Of a stretch of 45,678 bases of DNA, positions 23,868 to 32,246 are shown in pieces. The translations under genes and the position numbers were made by a program. Origin of the DNA: Belnapia moabensis DSM 16746. GTDB taxonomy: Bacteria; Pseudomonadota; Alphaproteobacteria; Acetobacterales; Acetobacteraceae. The notes under the pieces are model-generated. The model did not search any database. It worked only from the letters and a program-made list of their open reading frames with translations, and was not told where the DNA came from. How positions within the stretch are numbered: the first letter of the stretch is position 1; the number at the start of each line of letters is the position of its first letter. The stretch covers positions 1 to 45,678 of the forward strand of contig NZ_JQKB01000045.1 in NCBI RefSeq assembly GCF_000745835.1. The letters run 5' to 3'.

Positions 23868-24848
23868 ATGCTCAAGCGCGGTTTGCAGGTTTTGGCGGCA
23901 GGGCTCTGCCTCGCCATCGGGCAACTGGCCCCTTCGGCCCGGGCGGAGGGCTGGCCCAGCCGCCCGATCCGCATCGTCGTCGTCTTCCCGCCCGGCGGTG
24001 CCTCCGACATCGCCGCCCGCGTCCTCGGCGAGGCGCTTTCGCCCCGCCTCGGCCAGCGGGTGGCCGTGGACAACCGCCCCGGCGCCGGCGGGACGCTGGC
24101 CGCCGCCCATGTCGCGCAGCAGCCGGCCGATGGCACCACCCTGATGCTGAGCAACACCGCCCCGATCGTCACCTCGCCGCCGCTCTACTCGCGGCCGGGT
24201 TATGACCCGATCACCTCCTTCACCCATATCGCCTATATCGGCGCGACGCCGATGGTGGTGGTCACCAACCTCCAGGTCCCCGCCGCCGACCTCAAGGGGC
24301 TGATGGCCTGGATGCGCGCCCAGCCGCAACCCGTCACCTTCGGCAGCTCGGGCGCTGGCTCGGTCGGCCATGTGGTCGGGACGATGTTCACGCAGCAGAC
24401 CGGCATCCCGCTGAACCACGCGCCCTATCGGGGCTCGCAGCCGATGCAGGCAGACCTGCTCGGCGGCTCCATCCTGCTGTCCTTCGACACATTGCCGGAG
24501 AATGTCGAGAACATCCGCGTCGGACGGCTGCGCGCCTATGCGGTGACGGTGCCGGCGCGCGCGCCGAGTGTCCCCGAGGTCCCGACCGTCGGCGAGGCCG
24601 GCCTGCCCAACCTCCTCGCACATAACTGGCTCGGCCTGAGCGGCCCGGCCAACCTGCCGCCGGAGGTCACCGCGCGCCTGCACGACGAACTCAACCTCCT
24701 GCTCCGGACCCCGGCGATCCAGGAGCGGCTGGCCGGCGTCGGCATCATCACCGGCACCAAGACGCAGCCGGAATTCGCGGCCTATGTTGCGGATCAGGTA
24801 AACACGATCGGCGGCGCCGTCCGCGCCATGGGGATCAGGAATGACTGA
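23868..24848 (+). CDS. Bug-family substrate-binding protein
   Basis: A 326-residue periplasmic receptor with a Sec signal (MLKRGLQVLAAGLCLAIG, cleavage after ARA near 26). Bug landmarks are VFPPGGASD, VAVDNRPGAGG, TFGSSGAGS and APYRGSQP. The position of the usual RPDGYTLL is QPADGTTLML. No tripartite transporter membrane genes are close. The deaminase start overlaps its end by 8 nt, so the ligand may be a nitrogenous or purine/pyrimidine-derived acid; this is inference from coupling. Confidence 0.9.
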   Translation: MLKRGLQVLAAGLCLAIGQLAPSARAEGWPSRPIRIVVVFPPGGASDIAARVLGEALSPRLGQRVAVDNRPGAGGTLAAAHVAQQPADGTTLMLSNTAPIVTSPPLYSRPGYDPITSFTHIAYIGATPMVVVTNLQVPAADLKGLMAWMRAQPQPVTFGSSGAGSVGHVVGTMFTQQTGIPLNHAPYRGSQPMQADLLGGSILLSFDTLPENVENIRVGRLRAYAVTVPARAPSVPEVPTVGEAGLPNLLAHNWLGLSGPANLPPEVTARLHDELNLLLRTPAIQERLAGVGIITGTKTQPEFAAYVADQVNTIGGAVRAMGIRND

Positions 24849-25323
24849 GGAGGACGCGCTTCGCCGCGCCATTGCCCTCTCGGCCGAGGCCGCGGCGACG
24901 CCGGGCTGCGAGCCCTTCGGCGCCGTGGTGCTGCGTGCGGGCGAGATCGTCGGCGAGGGCTTCAACCGCTCGCGCAGCAAGCTCGACCCGACCTCCCATG
25001 GCGAGACGGAGGCGATCCGCGACGCTTGCGCCAAGCTCGGCACGCTCGACCTCACCGGCTGCGCGGTGGCGACCTCCTGCGAGCCCTGCGCCCTCTGCGT
25101 CGCAGCGATGCAGATCGCCGGTATCGGGCGCGTGGTCTATGCCGCGTCGCTCGCCGACAGCGCCCGGACGCTGGCCGGTGTGCCGAAGGAGCGCCGCCGC
25201 GGCGGTGATGTCGCCGCCCTTCGCCGCGAGGCCGGCGCGCCGATCGGTCAGGGCCGCATCCCCGCCCGGCAGGCGCTGGTGGCGGAGGCGGTGGCGGTGT
25301 TGGAGGCGTGGGCGAAGGGCTAA
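24841..25323 (+). CDS. Nucleoside deaminase (CMP/dCMP deaminase-type zinc enzyme)
   Basis: A 160-residue cytidine-deaminase-fold protein. The zinc site is complete: His53 and catalytic Glu55 in SHGETEAI, Cys83 and Cys86 in CEPCALC. This group contains guanine deaminases, tRNA adenosine deaminases and small nucleobase deaminases. It is less likely to be TadA, given the coupling to a transport receptor and the lack of the usual TadA C-terminus. It overlaps the Bug gene by 8 nt, suggesting use of an imported base or amino-heterocycle. Confidence 0.88.
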   Translation: MTEEDALRRAIALSAEAAATPGCEPFGAVVLRAGEIVGEGFNRSRSKLDPTSHGETEAIRDACAKLGTLDLTGCAVATSCEPCALCVAAMQIAGIGRVVYAASLADSARTLAGVPKERRRGGDVAALRREAGAPIGQGRIPARQALVAEAVAVLEAWAKG

Positions 25324-25440
25324 TATCAAATCCCGTTAATCAGAACCCATACAGTAAAGCGGCCCGGTTAAGGACGGAGCGTGCTGCTGCGGGGCGCCCC
25401 GCCGCCGCCAATAGGTTGGTCTCACTGGGACTTGGTATAA
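25321..25440. repeat. Possible MITE-like element with imperfect terminal inverted repeats
   Basis: The first 27 bases (25321-25347) and the reverse complement of the last 27 (25414-25440) align with 17 matches, 11 of them in the outer 14 (TAATATCAAATCCC against TTATACCAAGTCCC). A perfect 14-bp palindrome, GCGGGGCGCCCCGC (25389-25402), lies inside. The segment is AT-richer at its ends and fills the gap between the deaminase stop and the DUF3237 gene. It could instead be an unrelated intergenic region with a terminator-like palindrome. Confidence 0.35.
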
Positions 25441-25467
25441 CCTCCTTCGCCCGGAGGACCGCCCACC

Positions 25468-25920
25468 ATGCCGCCCAGCCTCGACTTCATCGCCGAAGCC
25501 CGTTTCGACGTCGCCGCGCCCATCATCCTCGGCCCCGGCCCGCAAGGAGAGCGCCGCGTCGTCCCGATCCTCGGCGGCCGCATCGCCGGGCCGCGGCTCG
25601 AGGGGGAGGTGCTTCCCGGCGGCACCGACCACCAGCTCATCCGGCCGGACGGCGTCACGGAGATCGTCGCACGCTACGCGCTCCGCCTCGCCGATGGGAC
25701 GCTGGTCCATGTCGTCAACAGCGGCCTTCGCCACGCCGCGCCGGCGGACATGGCCCGGCTGCTGCGGGGCGAGCCGGTGCCGCCCGAGCGCGTCTATTTT
25801 CGCACGACGCCGGTCTTCGAGACGGCCGCGCCTTCCCATGCCTGGCTGCATCGGCAGGTCTTCGTCGGCTATGGCGAGCGCCAGCCGAGCGCCGTCATCA
25901 TCCGCATCTACGCCACCTGA
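25468..25920 (+). CDS. DUF3237 (UPF0311) family protein
   Basis: A 150-residue beta-rich protein fitting DUF3237: RRVVPILGGRIAGPRLEGEVLPGGTDHQ at 30-57 (split motif), a central LADGTLVHVVNSGLRH and a terminal YFRTTPVFET...WLHRQVFVG. The family forms small beta-barrels and has no proven activity. GGAGGA (25452-25457) precedes ATG 25468. It converges on the Bug gene with only 4 bp between stops. Confidence 0.88.
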   Translation: MPPSLDFIAEARFDVAAPIILGPGPQGERRVVPILGGRIAGPRLEGEVLPGGTDHQLIRPDGVTEIVARYALRLADGTLVHVVNSGLRHAAPADMARLLRGEPVPPERVYFRTTPVFETAAPSHAWLHRQVFVGYGERQPSAVIIRIYAT

Positions 25921-25924
25921 CGGC

Positions 25925-26899
25925 CTACTCGATCGCCCGGAACCCCGTTGCCCGCACCACCTCCGCCCAGCGCGCGGTCTCCGTCCGCATCAGCGTGGCG
26001 AAGTCGCTCCGCCCGGCCGGCGAGAGGCGGAACCCGGCCTCCTGCAGGCGGATGCGGAGCGCCGGCGCCGCCATGGCCCGCAGCACCGCCGCCTCGATCT
26101 CGGCGGCGAGCGGGCCTGGTGTCGCCGCCGGCGCCACCAGACCGAACCAGGCGCTGATCGAAAGCGCTGGCCGCCCTAGCTCCGCCATCGTCGGAATGCC
26201 GGGCAGCAAGGGGGAACGCTCCGGCCCGGTCACCGCCAGCGCCTTCATCCGCCCCGCCTGCACGTGCGGCGCGACTGCGGCGATGCTGCCGAACATGCCC
26301 TGCACATTGCCGTTGAGCAGCGCGGCCACCGCATCCGCCGTCGCACGGAAATGCACCGCCTCGACCGTCACCCCCGCCGCCTGGCCGAGCATGGCGGCGG
26401 CGAAATGCCCCGGGCTGCCAGCGCCGAAGGTGCCCATGTAGAGCGCGGACTGGCCCTTGCCCCAGGCGAGGTAGCCGTCGAGATCGGTCGCCGGCAGCCC
26501 CGGCGGCACGACCAGGGCGAAATCCACCGAGGCCAGCTCGGCGACGGCGGTGAAGTCGCGCGCCGGATCATAAGGAAGTCGGGCGTAGGTGCTGGGCGCC
26601 ATGGCGAGCTGCGCCACCTCCCCGAGCAGCAGCGTCGAGCCGTCGGGCGGCGCCGTCTTCGCCACCTCCTGCGCCGCGATCAGCCCGCCCGCGCCCGGCT
26701 TGTTGTCGACGACGATGCCGGCCGGCCAGGCCTCCCTCATTCCTTCCGCCAGCAGCCGCCCGAGCAGGTCGGGCCCCGTCCCGGCCGGGAAGCCGAGCAG
26801 GATGCGCAGCGGCCGGTCGGGCAGTGCACCCAGGGCAGGAAAGGGGAAGGCGGCCGCGCCGGCCAGCACGGAACGCCGCCGCAATGCGCGCGAGATCAT
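25925..26899 (-). CDS. Bug-family substrate-binding protein of the tetronate operon
   Basis: A 324-residue periplasmic receptor. The leader has RRRSVLAG, a hydrophobic run and an Ala-rich end near 24 (Tat-like). Landmarks are LGFPAGTGPD, VVDNKPGAGG, PPDGSTLLLG and VQGMFGSI. It follows otnC by 79 nt on the same strand, so it probably binds a four-carbon sugar acid such as threonate or erythronate, or a precursor. ATG 26899 was chosen as the Met directly before the signal sequence. No TctA/B genes adjoin. Confidence 0.88.
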   Translation of the reverse strand: MISRALRRRSVLAGAAAFPFPALGALPDRPLRILLGFPAGTGPDLLGRLLAEGMREAWPAGIVVDNKPGAGGLIAAQEVAKTAPPDGSTLLLGEVAQLAMAPSTYARLPYDPARDFTAVAELASVDFALVVPPGLPATDLDGYLAWGKGQSALYMGTFGAGSPGHFAAAMLGQAAGVTVEAVHFRATADAVAALLNGNVQGMFGSIAAVAPHVQAGRMKALAVTGPERSPLLPGIPTMAELGRPALSISAWFGLVAPAATPGPLAAEIEAAVLRAMAAPALRIRLQEAGFRLSPAGRSDFATLMRTETARWAEVVRATGFRAIE

Positions 26900-26978
26900 G
26901 GACGGAAGCTCCCCTGGCGCCAGGCGCCTTGTTTCGTTGCCGGGAGAGCCAAGCAAAGCCGACCCTGAGGGTCAACCG

Positions 26979-27611
26979 CTACCCGAAGGTGCCGAGCAGG
27001 TCCTCCACCTGCGCTGCAGTCAGCTCGCGCGCATCCTGGCCGCGCAGCAGCAGGGCGAGCTTGGCGGCTTCCTCCAGCTCCTCCGCCGCAAAGACCGCAT
27101 CGTCGAGCGTCTTGCCGCTGACGACCGGCCCGTGATTGGCGAGCAGCACCGCCCGCGCATCCCGGGCCGCTGCGGCGATGGCCGGCTCCATCGCCGCGTC
27201 GCCCGGCCGGTAATAGGGCACGACCGGCAGCACGCGCCCGATGCGCATAACGAAATAGGGCGTCAGCGGCGGAATCGGCGCCGGCTCGCCGGGCCTGGCG
27301 AGGCAGGCGATCGCCGTCGCATGGGTCGAGTGCAGGTGCACCACCGCCCCAGCCTCCGGCCGCGCATCGAGGAAGGCGCGGTGCATGAAGACCTCCTTCG
27401 AGGGCTTGTCGCCGGAGACGTGCCGGTACTCCCGGTCGAGCTTGCTGATCCGCGCCGGATCGAGCCGCCCCAGGCAGGAATTGGTCGGCGTCATGAGGAA
27501 GCCGTCCGGCAGCCGGACGCTGATGTTCCCCGCCGACCCGACCGAGAAGCCGCGTCCGAAGAGCAGCCGGCCATGTGCCGCGATCGCCTCGCGGATCTCA
27601 TCCTCGCTCAT
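26979..27611 (-). CDS. otnC: 3-oxo-tetronate 4-phosphate decarboxylase
   Basis: A 210-residue class II aldolase-fold decarboxylase. It shows FSVGSAGNISVRL and LMTPTNSCLGRLDP, the OtnC-type signatures, the zinc His pair in HLHSTHATA and the later His in ANHGPVV. OtnC converts 3-oxo-tetronate 4-phosphate to dihydroxyacetone phosphate and CO2. Its ATG overlaps the otnK stop (ATGA), giving adjacent kinase and decarboxylase steps, the known pairing in acid-sugar catabolism. Confidence 0.9.
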   Translation of the reverse strand: MSEDEIREAIAAHGRLLFGRGFSVGSAGNISVRLPDGFLMTPTNSCLGRLDPARISKLDREYRHVSGDKPSKEVFMHRAFLDARPEAGAVVHLHSTHATAIACLARPGEPAPIPPLTPYFVMRIGRVLPVVPYYRPGDAAMEPAIAAAARDARAVLLANHGPVVSGKTLDDAVFAAEELEEAAKLALLLRGQDARELTAAQVEDLLGTFG

Positions 27612-28861
27612 TGCCCGAACGCCTTCAGGAAGAAGTCCCGCGCTCCGAAATTCCCACTCTTGAGCGCGAGATGCAGGCCGGGGGTTTCGGCGAAGGTCCA
27701 GGGCACGCCAGGGTCGATCTCCGCCCCGATGCGAAGGCTCCTGACCCCGAGCCGCGACACCACCGCCCCAGAGGTCTCGCCGCCGGCCACCACCAGCCGC
27801 CCGATGCCCTGCGCGACCAGCGCCTCGGCGATGCCCGCCAGCACCTCCTCGACCAGCGCGCCCGCCTTGTCGCGGCCCAGCCGCGCCTGCAGGGCCTGCA
27901 CCTTCTCGGGCGGCGCCGAGGCCGCGATCACCACCGGCGCCTCGCCGAGCTTGCCCTTCGCCCAGTCCAGCGCCTGCCGCTGCAAGGCCGCGACATCCGG
28001 GTTGGCGAGCACGTCGAGTTCGAGGGTATGGGCATGGTCGCGCGCATAGCCGATCTGCCCGAGCGTCGCCCGCGAGCAGGAGCCTGCCAGCACCGCCGCA
28101 TGCCCGCGCATCGGCGGCAGCTCCGCCGCCGCGGCGCCGCGCTCCGGCAGCCGCCCCTCGCAGCGGAAATTGGCCGGCAGGCCCATCGCCACGCCGGAGC
28201 CGCCGGTGATCAGCGCATGCCCTGCCGCCGCCTCGCCGATCGCCAGCAGATGCGCATCCGTCACCGCATCGACGATGGCATAGCGCCGGCCGCTCTCCTT
28301 GAGGCCCGTCATCGCGCGGCGGATCGCCGCCGCACCCTGCTCGACGGTGGCGAAGGGCACTAGCCCCACCGTCCCATCCGTCTGGCGCGACAGCACGCGG
28401 ACCAGGTTGGCGTCGCGCATCGGGGTCAGCGGATGGTTCTCCATCCCGCTCTCGTTCAGCAGCTTGTCCCCGACGAAGAGGTGCCCCTGGAAGACCGTCC
28501 GCCCATTGGTCGGGAAAGCCGGGTTGGCCAGGGCGAAGCCGCAGTCCAGCCGCCGCACGAGCGCATCGGCCACGGGGCCGATATTGCCCTCGTCGGTGCT
28601 GTCGAAGGTCGAGCAGTATTTGAAGAAGACCTGCCGCGCCCCCGCCTTCAGCAGCGCCTCGCAGGCGGCGAGGCTCTCGCTGACCGCCTCGGCCACGGGC
28701 GCCGTCCGTGACTTCAGCGCGACGATGACGGCATCCGCCTCCGGCAGCGGGCCGTCGGGGACGCCGATCACCTGCACTGCCGTCATGCCGCCCTTCACCA
28801 GCGTATTGGCGAGATCGGTGGCGCCGGTGAAATCATCGGCGATGCAGCCGAGCAGCGGCAT
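27608..28861 (-). CDS. otnK: 3-oxo-tetronate kinase
   Basis: A 417-residue DUF1537-type four-carbon acid sugar kinase. The N-terminal domain starts LGCIADDFTGATDLANTLV, with KYCSTFDSTDEGNIGP and HPLTPMRDANLVRVL further on. The C-terminal nucleotide domain has LVVAGGETSGAVV. OtnK phosphorylates 3-oxo-tetronate at C4 for OtnC. ATG 28861 has GGAGGG a few bases upstream; a longer start at 28891 is unsupported. The oxidising enzymes (LtnD or DenD) and the isomerase OtnI are not in the window. Confidence 0.92.
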   Translation of the reverse strand: MPLLGCIADDFTGATDLANTLVKGGMTAVQVIGVPDGPLPEADAVIVALKSRTAPVAEAVSESLAACEALLKAGARQVFFKYCSTFDSTDEGNIGPVADALVRRLDCGFALANPAFPTNGRTVFQGHLFVGDKLLNESGMENHPLTPMRDANLVRVLSRQTDGTVGLVPFATVEQGAAAIRRAMTGLKESGRRYAIVDAVTDAHLLAIGEAAAGHALITGGSGVAMGLPANFRCEGRLPERGAAAAELPPMRGHAAVLAGSCSRATLGQIGYARDHAHTLELDVLANPDVAALQRQALDWAKGKLGEAPVVIAASAPPEKVQALQARLGRDKAGALVEEVLAGIAEALVAQGIGRLVVAGGETSGAVVSRLGVRSLRIGAEIDPGVPWTFAETPGLHLALKSGNFGARDFFLKAFGQ

Positions 28862-28927
28862 GGTGAAGCCCTCCCTGTGGTCGGGCCACACTCCGCGAAG
28901 CGCTGCGGCCTTTCAACCCCGCCCTGG

Positions 28928-29830
28928 TCATCCCCTCCCGGGCGGCAGCGCCAGCACGTCCCGATGCCCGATCCGCACCGCGAGCTTCCGCCCCGCCACC
29001 TGATCGAGCCGCGCCTCCATCCAGGCCTCGATCCGCCGGTCGCCCCGCCGGTCCTGCTGCCGGGCCGCCTCCGCATGGCCCATCACCAGTTCGGCGAGGA
29101 ACCGCCCTGCCGCCTCGCCCATGCCCGGCATCGGTGCGACGCCGCGCCCGCGCACCACCCAGTCGCTCGGCGCGCTGCTGACCTCGAAGCCCCTGGCCCC
29201 GAAGGCCTCGGCGATCACCCCAGGCGCCCTTGCGCCGAGTGCTGCGCCGCCGAATCCCTTGTCCCGCCCCTGGTCGCGGCGGAACCCTGCCGCCACCACA
29301 TGGTCCGCCGGATGCGGCGGCAGGAAGCGCTCCCGCCCATCGACGCAAAGCGCGGCATAGAAGGGCACCCGCAGCGTTGCCGCCATGCGCTCCACCCAGC
29401 CGCGCGAGACGAGGTCGGCCAGGGCCGAGCAGACCACGGCATCAGCATTGGTGAGCGGCAGCCCCCGCGGCGCCTCGGCCAGGTCGGCGACGACCGTCTC
29501 CACCCGCCAAGCCCCGCCCGGCGCATGCACCAGCAGCGTCCGCTTGTTGGGGAAGGAGACGGTGTAGCCGATGGCCTCCGCCCGGTCGGCGATGGTGTCG
29601 TAGGCCGCCTCCAGCAGCTCCCGGTCGGCATCGACCAGCGTCCAGGCCTGCGCCCGCCCGAGCCGGGGAGCGATGAAGCGCAGCAAGCTTCCCGTCCCGG
29701 CGCCGAGGTCGAGGAAGCGTGGCCGCGCCGGCAGGCGGGCTAGCAGGAGGTCCACCAGGGCCTCGCTCCGCGCCATGGCGTCGAAGGGCTCGCGCAGGTC
29801 GAGCCAGTCGAGATCGAATTCCTCGCTCAT
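28928..29830 (-). CDS. SAM-dependent class I methyltransferase
   Basis: A 300-residue methyltransferase with motif I RFLDLGAGTGSLLRF (about 34-48), an acidic motif-II residue in TLVDADRELLEAA and a post-motif NADAVVCSALADLVS. It probably transfers a methyl from SAM to a small molecule. Its ATG overlaps the glycosyltransferase stop (ATGA). It is the last gene of the five-gene pterin-like operon, where it could O- or N-methylate the glycosylated product (inference). ATG 29830 was selected because of that overlap; the upstream open frame is antisense-like padding. Confidence 0.85.
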   Translation of the reverse strand: MSEEFDLDWLDLREPFDAMARSEALVDLLLARLPARPRFLDLGAGTGSLLRFIAPRLGRAQAWTLVDADRELLEAAYDTIADRAEAIGYTVSFPNKRTLLVHAPGGAWRVETVVADLAEAPRGLPLTNADAVVCSALADLVSRGWVERMAATLRVPFYAALCVDGRERFLPPHPADHVVAAGFRRDQGRDKGFGGAALGARAPGVIAEAFGARGFEVSSAPSDWVVRGRGVAPMPGMGEAAGRFLAELVMGHAEAARQQDRRGDRRIEAWMEARLDQVAGRKLAVRIGHRDVLALPPGRG

Positions 29831-30858
29831 ACCCGCCCCATCTCGGCGATGAACGCCGCTGCCCGGTCGTCCCAGCGCGGCAGGCGCTGCCCGGCCGCCC
29901 AGGCCGCCTCCGCCATCGCCGCCCGCAGCTCGGTATCGAACAGCACCCGCCGCAGCGCCTTGGTCAGCGAGACGACATCGCCGGGCGGCGAGACGCTTCC
30001 TGCCTCCAGCGGCACCAGCTCGCCGAGCGCCCCGCCCGCCGTCACCGAGACTGGCAGGCCCCGCGCCAACGCTTCCGCCGCTGCCATCCCATAGCCTTCC
30101 CAATGCGAGGCAAGGGCGAAGACATCCGCACCGTCATAGAGCCCCTCCAGCGCCGGCCCCGTCACCTCGCCGGCGAATTCCACTCGTCTGCCCAGGCCCA
30201 GCTCCTCGACCAATGCACCGAGGCCCGCGGCATGGACAGCATCCCGCGCCGCGCCGACGATGGTGAGCCGCCACTCTACATCCAGGATGCCGGCGAGTGC
30301 CCGCAGCAGCACGTCATACCCCTTCCGCGGGATGAGCGTCCCGACCGAGAGCACGGCCACTCCTGGTCCGCCCGAGCCGCGGGCGCGCGGCGCCGGATCC
30401 GTGCCTGGTTCGACGATGCCGACGCGTGTCGCCTCGACGCCGAAGTCACGGACCAGCCGCTGCGCCGTCAGACGCGAGGTCGCCACAAGCCGCGGCATCC
30501 GCGGGAACAGCGCCCCCTCGATCGCCCGTAGGGCATCCCGCTGCGCCTTCTCGCCCTCCAGCGCCGTTGGGTGATGGATCAACCCCACCGCCCCCCGCGC
30601 CACCAGCGCTTCGGCGAGCGGCGCGAAGGCCGGCAGCCCCAGCCCGTCGGCGATGATCCGCACCCCCTCGGGCACCGCATTGAGCGCAGCCCGCGCCGAC
30701 GCTTCGGCCGCTGCATCCGGCAGCGGATGCCGCCCCGAGAGCTCCACCACATCCACCGTCTCGCCGAGCGCCCGGAATCCCTCGACCAGCCGCCGGTCGT
30801 AGTTATAGCCGCCCGAGACCGTTTCGTAGGGCCCCGGCACCAGCAGGGCGATGCTCAC
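29827..30858 (-). CDS. GT4-type glycosyltransferase
   Basis: A 343-residue glycosyltransferase with two Rossmann-like halves. The acceptor half starts LLVPGPYETVSGGYNYDRRL. The donor half has VLSVGTLIPRKGYDVLLRAL and the GT4 signature HWEGYGMAAAEALARG, with the E-x7-E pair that binds a nucleotide sugar. The enzyme is retaining by family. The ATG overlaps the stop of the pterin-synthase-like gene (ATGA), so the acceptor may be the pterin-like product. GT4 enzymes acting on pterins are known from cyanobacteria (BGluT), which fits but does not prove this. Confidence 0.87.
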   Translation of the reverse strand: MSIALLVPGPYETVSGGYNYDRRLVEGFRALGETVDVVELSGRHPLPDAAAEASARAALNAVPEGVRIIADGLGLPAFAPLAEALVARGAVGLIHHPTALEGEKAQRDALRAIEGALFPRMPRLVATSRLTAQRLVRDFGVEATRVGIVEPGTDPAPRARGSGGPGVAVLSVGTLIPRKGYDVLLRALAGILDVEWRLTIVGAARDAVHAAGLGALVEELGLGRRVEFAGEVTGPALEGLYDGADVFALASHWEGYGMAAAEALARGLPVSVTAGGALGELVPLEAGSVSPPGDVVSLTKALRRVLFDTELRAAMAEAAWAAGQRLPRWDDRAAAFIAEMGRV

Positions 30859-31256
30859 GCGACGGGTCCTTCATAGGCCGCCCAGGCATTCGGGCTCTCG
30901 CGCAGCAATACCTTGAGCCCCGTGACGTTCGCCGCCTGTGGCCCGAGCTTCCCGGCCTTCAACGCCGCCACCAGCAGCCCATGGATGTGCTGGCAGAGGA
31001 ATTCCGTGGTGGTGTTCAGCCCGGCGAACTCTGGCTCCGCGTCAAGGTTGCGGTAGTCAAGCCCGCCGAGGGCCTTCCGCAATTCGACCTTCGCCAGCCC
31101 GATATCGACCAGAAGATGCAGCGCATCGAGCCGCTCGGCGCGGAACTCCGCCTCCACCGCGAAGGTCGCGCCGTGCAGCCTTTGCGCCGGGCCGAACTCC
31201 GCCCCGCGGAAGCTGTGCGCCACCATGATGTGGTCGCAGACGGTCAGGCTGAACAT
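30855..31256 (-). CDS. 6-pyruvoyl-tetrahydropterin synthase/QueD-fold protein lacking catalytic Cys and His
   Basis: A 133-residue T-fold protein that aligns along its length with QueD/PTPS. Retained are zinc-type His14 (VAHSF), His28 (RLHG), Asp67 in GLDYRNLD, the TTTE segment (82-85) and Glu120 (LLRESPN), where the pterin-anchoring Glu sits in QueD. Changed are the third zinc His, Ala30 (HGATF instead of HGHxF), the catalytic Cys, Ala24, and the catalytic His, Tyr68. Ordinary PTPS or QueD chemistry is therefore unlikely. It may bind a pterin-like compound or catalyse something else. It sits 6 nt after the dehydrogenase gene and overlaps the glycosyltransferase gene by 4 nt. Confidence 0.85.
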   Translation of the reverse strand: MFSLTVCDHIMVAHSFRGAEFGPAQRLHGATFAVEAEFRAERLDALHLLVDIGLAKVELRKALGGLDYRNLDAEPEFAGLNTTTEFLCQHIHGLLVAALKAGKLGPQAANVTGLKVLLRESPNAWAAYEGPVA

Positions 31257-31262
31257 GTCGCG

Positions 31263-32246
31263 TCACTCACCATATCGGATTGTCGGGCAGGGCCAGATAG
31301 CCTCCCCCTCCAGCAGCCCCGGCAGGGCCGCCGGCAGATCGTCGAAGCGCACCGGCGGCGCCAGCAGCGCGTCGAGCCGCGCATCCTCCAGCAAGGCGAG
31401 GGCCAGCGCCAGCCGCTCCGCATAAGTCCGGCGCCCGCGCATCGCCGGCGCCACCTGGCCCACCTGGCTCGAGATCAATTGCAGTCGCCGCGCATGGAAA
31501 GCCTCGCCGAGCGGCAGGGTCACCGGCTTGTCGCCATACCAGCTTGCCTCGACGATCCGCGCCTCGAAGCCGGCACGCTCCAGCCCCAGGCGCAGCCCGG
31601 CCGGGTCGGCGCTGGCATGAATGACGAGTTCCCATCCCACCGGCACGGCGGCGGGCGCTGCGAAGCCGAGGCCAAGTGCCGCCGCCAACCCCGCCCGCGC
31701 CGGATCGGTGTCGCAAAGCAGCACCTCCATCCCGGGGATGCGCCCGAGCAGCGCCGCCACCAGCAACCCGACGACGCCGGCGCCGATGACGAGCGCCCGC
31801 TCCCCCGGCAGCGGCCGGGCATCCCAAAGGATATTGAGCGCCGTCTCCATATTCGCCGCCAGCACCGCCCGCAGATCCGGCACGCCATCCGGCACCGGGA
31901 TGCACATCGCGGCCGGCGCGACGAAGCGATCCTGGTGAGGATGCAGGCAGAAGACCCGCTGGCCGATCAGCGCTGCAGGCCCAGCCTCCACCACGCCGAC
32001 GGCGGCGTAGCCGTATTTGACGGCGAAGGGGAATTCGCCCCCCATCAGCGGCGCCCGCATCGTCCCCCATTGGCTGGGCGGCACGCGCCCGCCGAGCACC
32101 AGGCGCTCCGTCCCGCGTGACAGGCCGCTCGCCAGCATCCTGACCAGCGCCTCGCCCAGCCCCGGCGACGGCACCGCCTCCTCTCGCAGTTCCGCCACTC
32201 CCGGCGCGACGTACCAAAGGGCCTTTGCCGTCCCTTGGGCCGTCAT
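31263..32246 (-). CDS. Medium-chain dehydrogenase, BchC-like, without the usual zinc Cys
   Basis: A 327-residue MDR-superfamily oxidoreductase. The N-terminal GroES-like domain carries SGLSRGTERLVLGG, the pattern seen in BchC-type and related zinc-binding alcohol dehydrogenase-like proteins, where the usual catalytic GxCGxD is absent. The nucleotide fold has LVIGAGVVGLLVAALLG. It probably oxidises or reduces a small alcohol or ketone with NAD(P). The start overlaps the reductase stop (ATGA). In this operon it is a candidate for side-chain redox chemistry on a pterin-like precursor (inference). Confidence 0.85.
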   Translation of the reverse strand: MTAQGTAKALWYVAPGVAELREEAVPSPGLGEALVRMLASGLSRGTERLVLGGRVPPSQWGTMRAPLMGGEFPFAVKYGYAAVGVVEAGPAALIGQRVFCLHPHQDRFVAPAAMCIPVPDGVPDLRAVLAANMETALNILWDARPLPGERALVIGAGVVGLLVAALLGRIPGMEVLLCDTDPARAGLAAALGLGFAAPAAVPVGWELVIHASADPAGLRLGLERAGFEARIVEASWYGDKPVTLPLGEAFHARRLQLISSQVGQVAPAMRGRRTYAERLALALALLEDARLDALLAPPVRFDDLPAALPGLLEGEAIWPCPTIRYGE

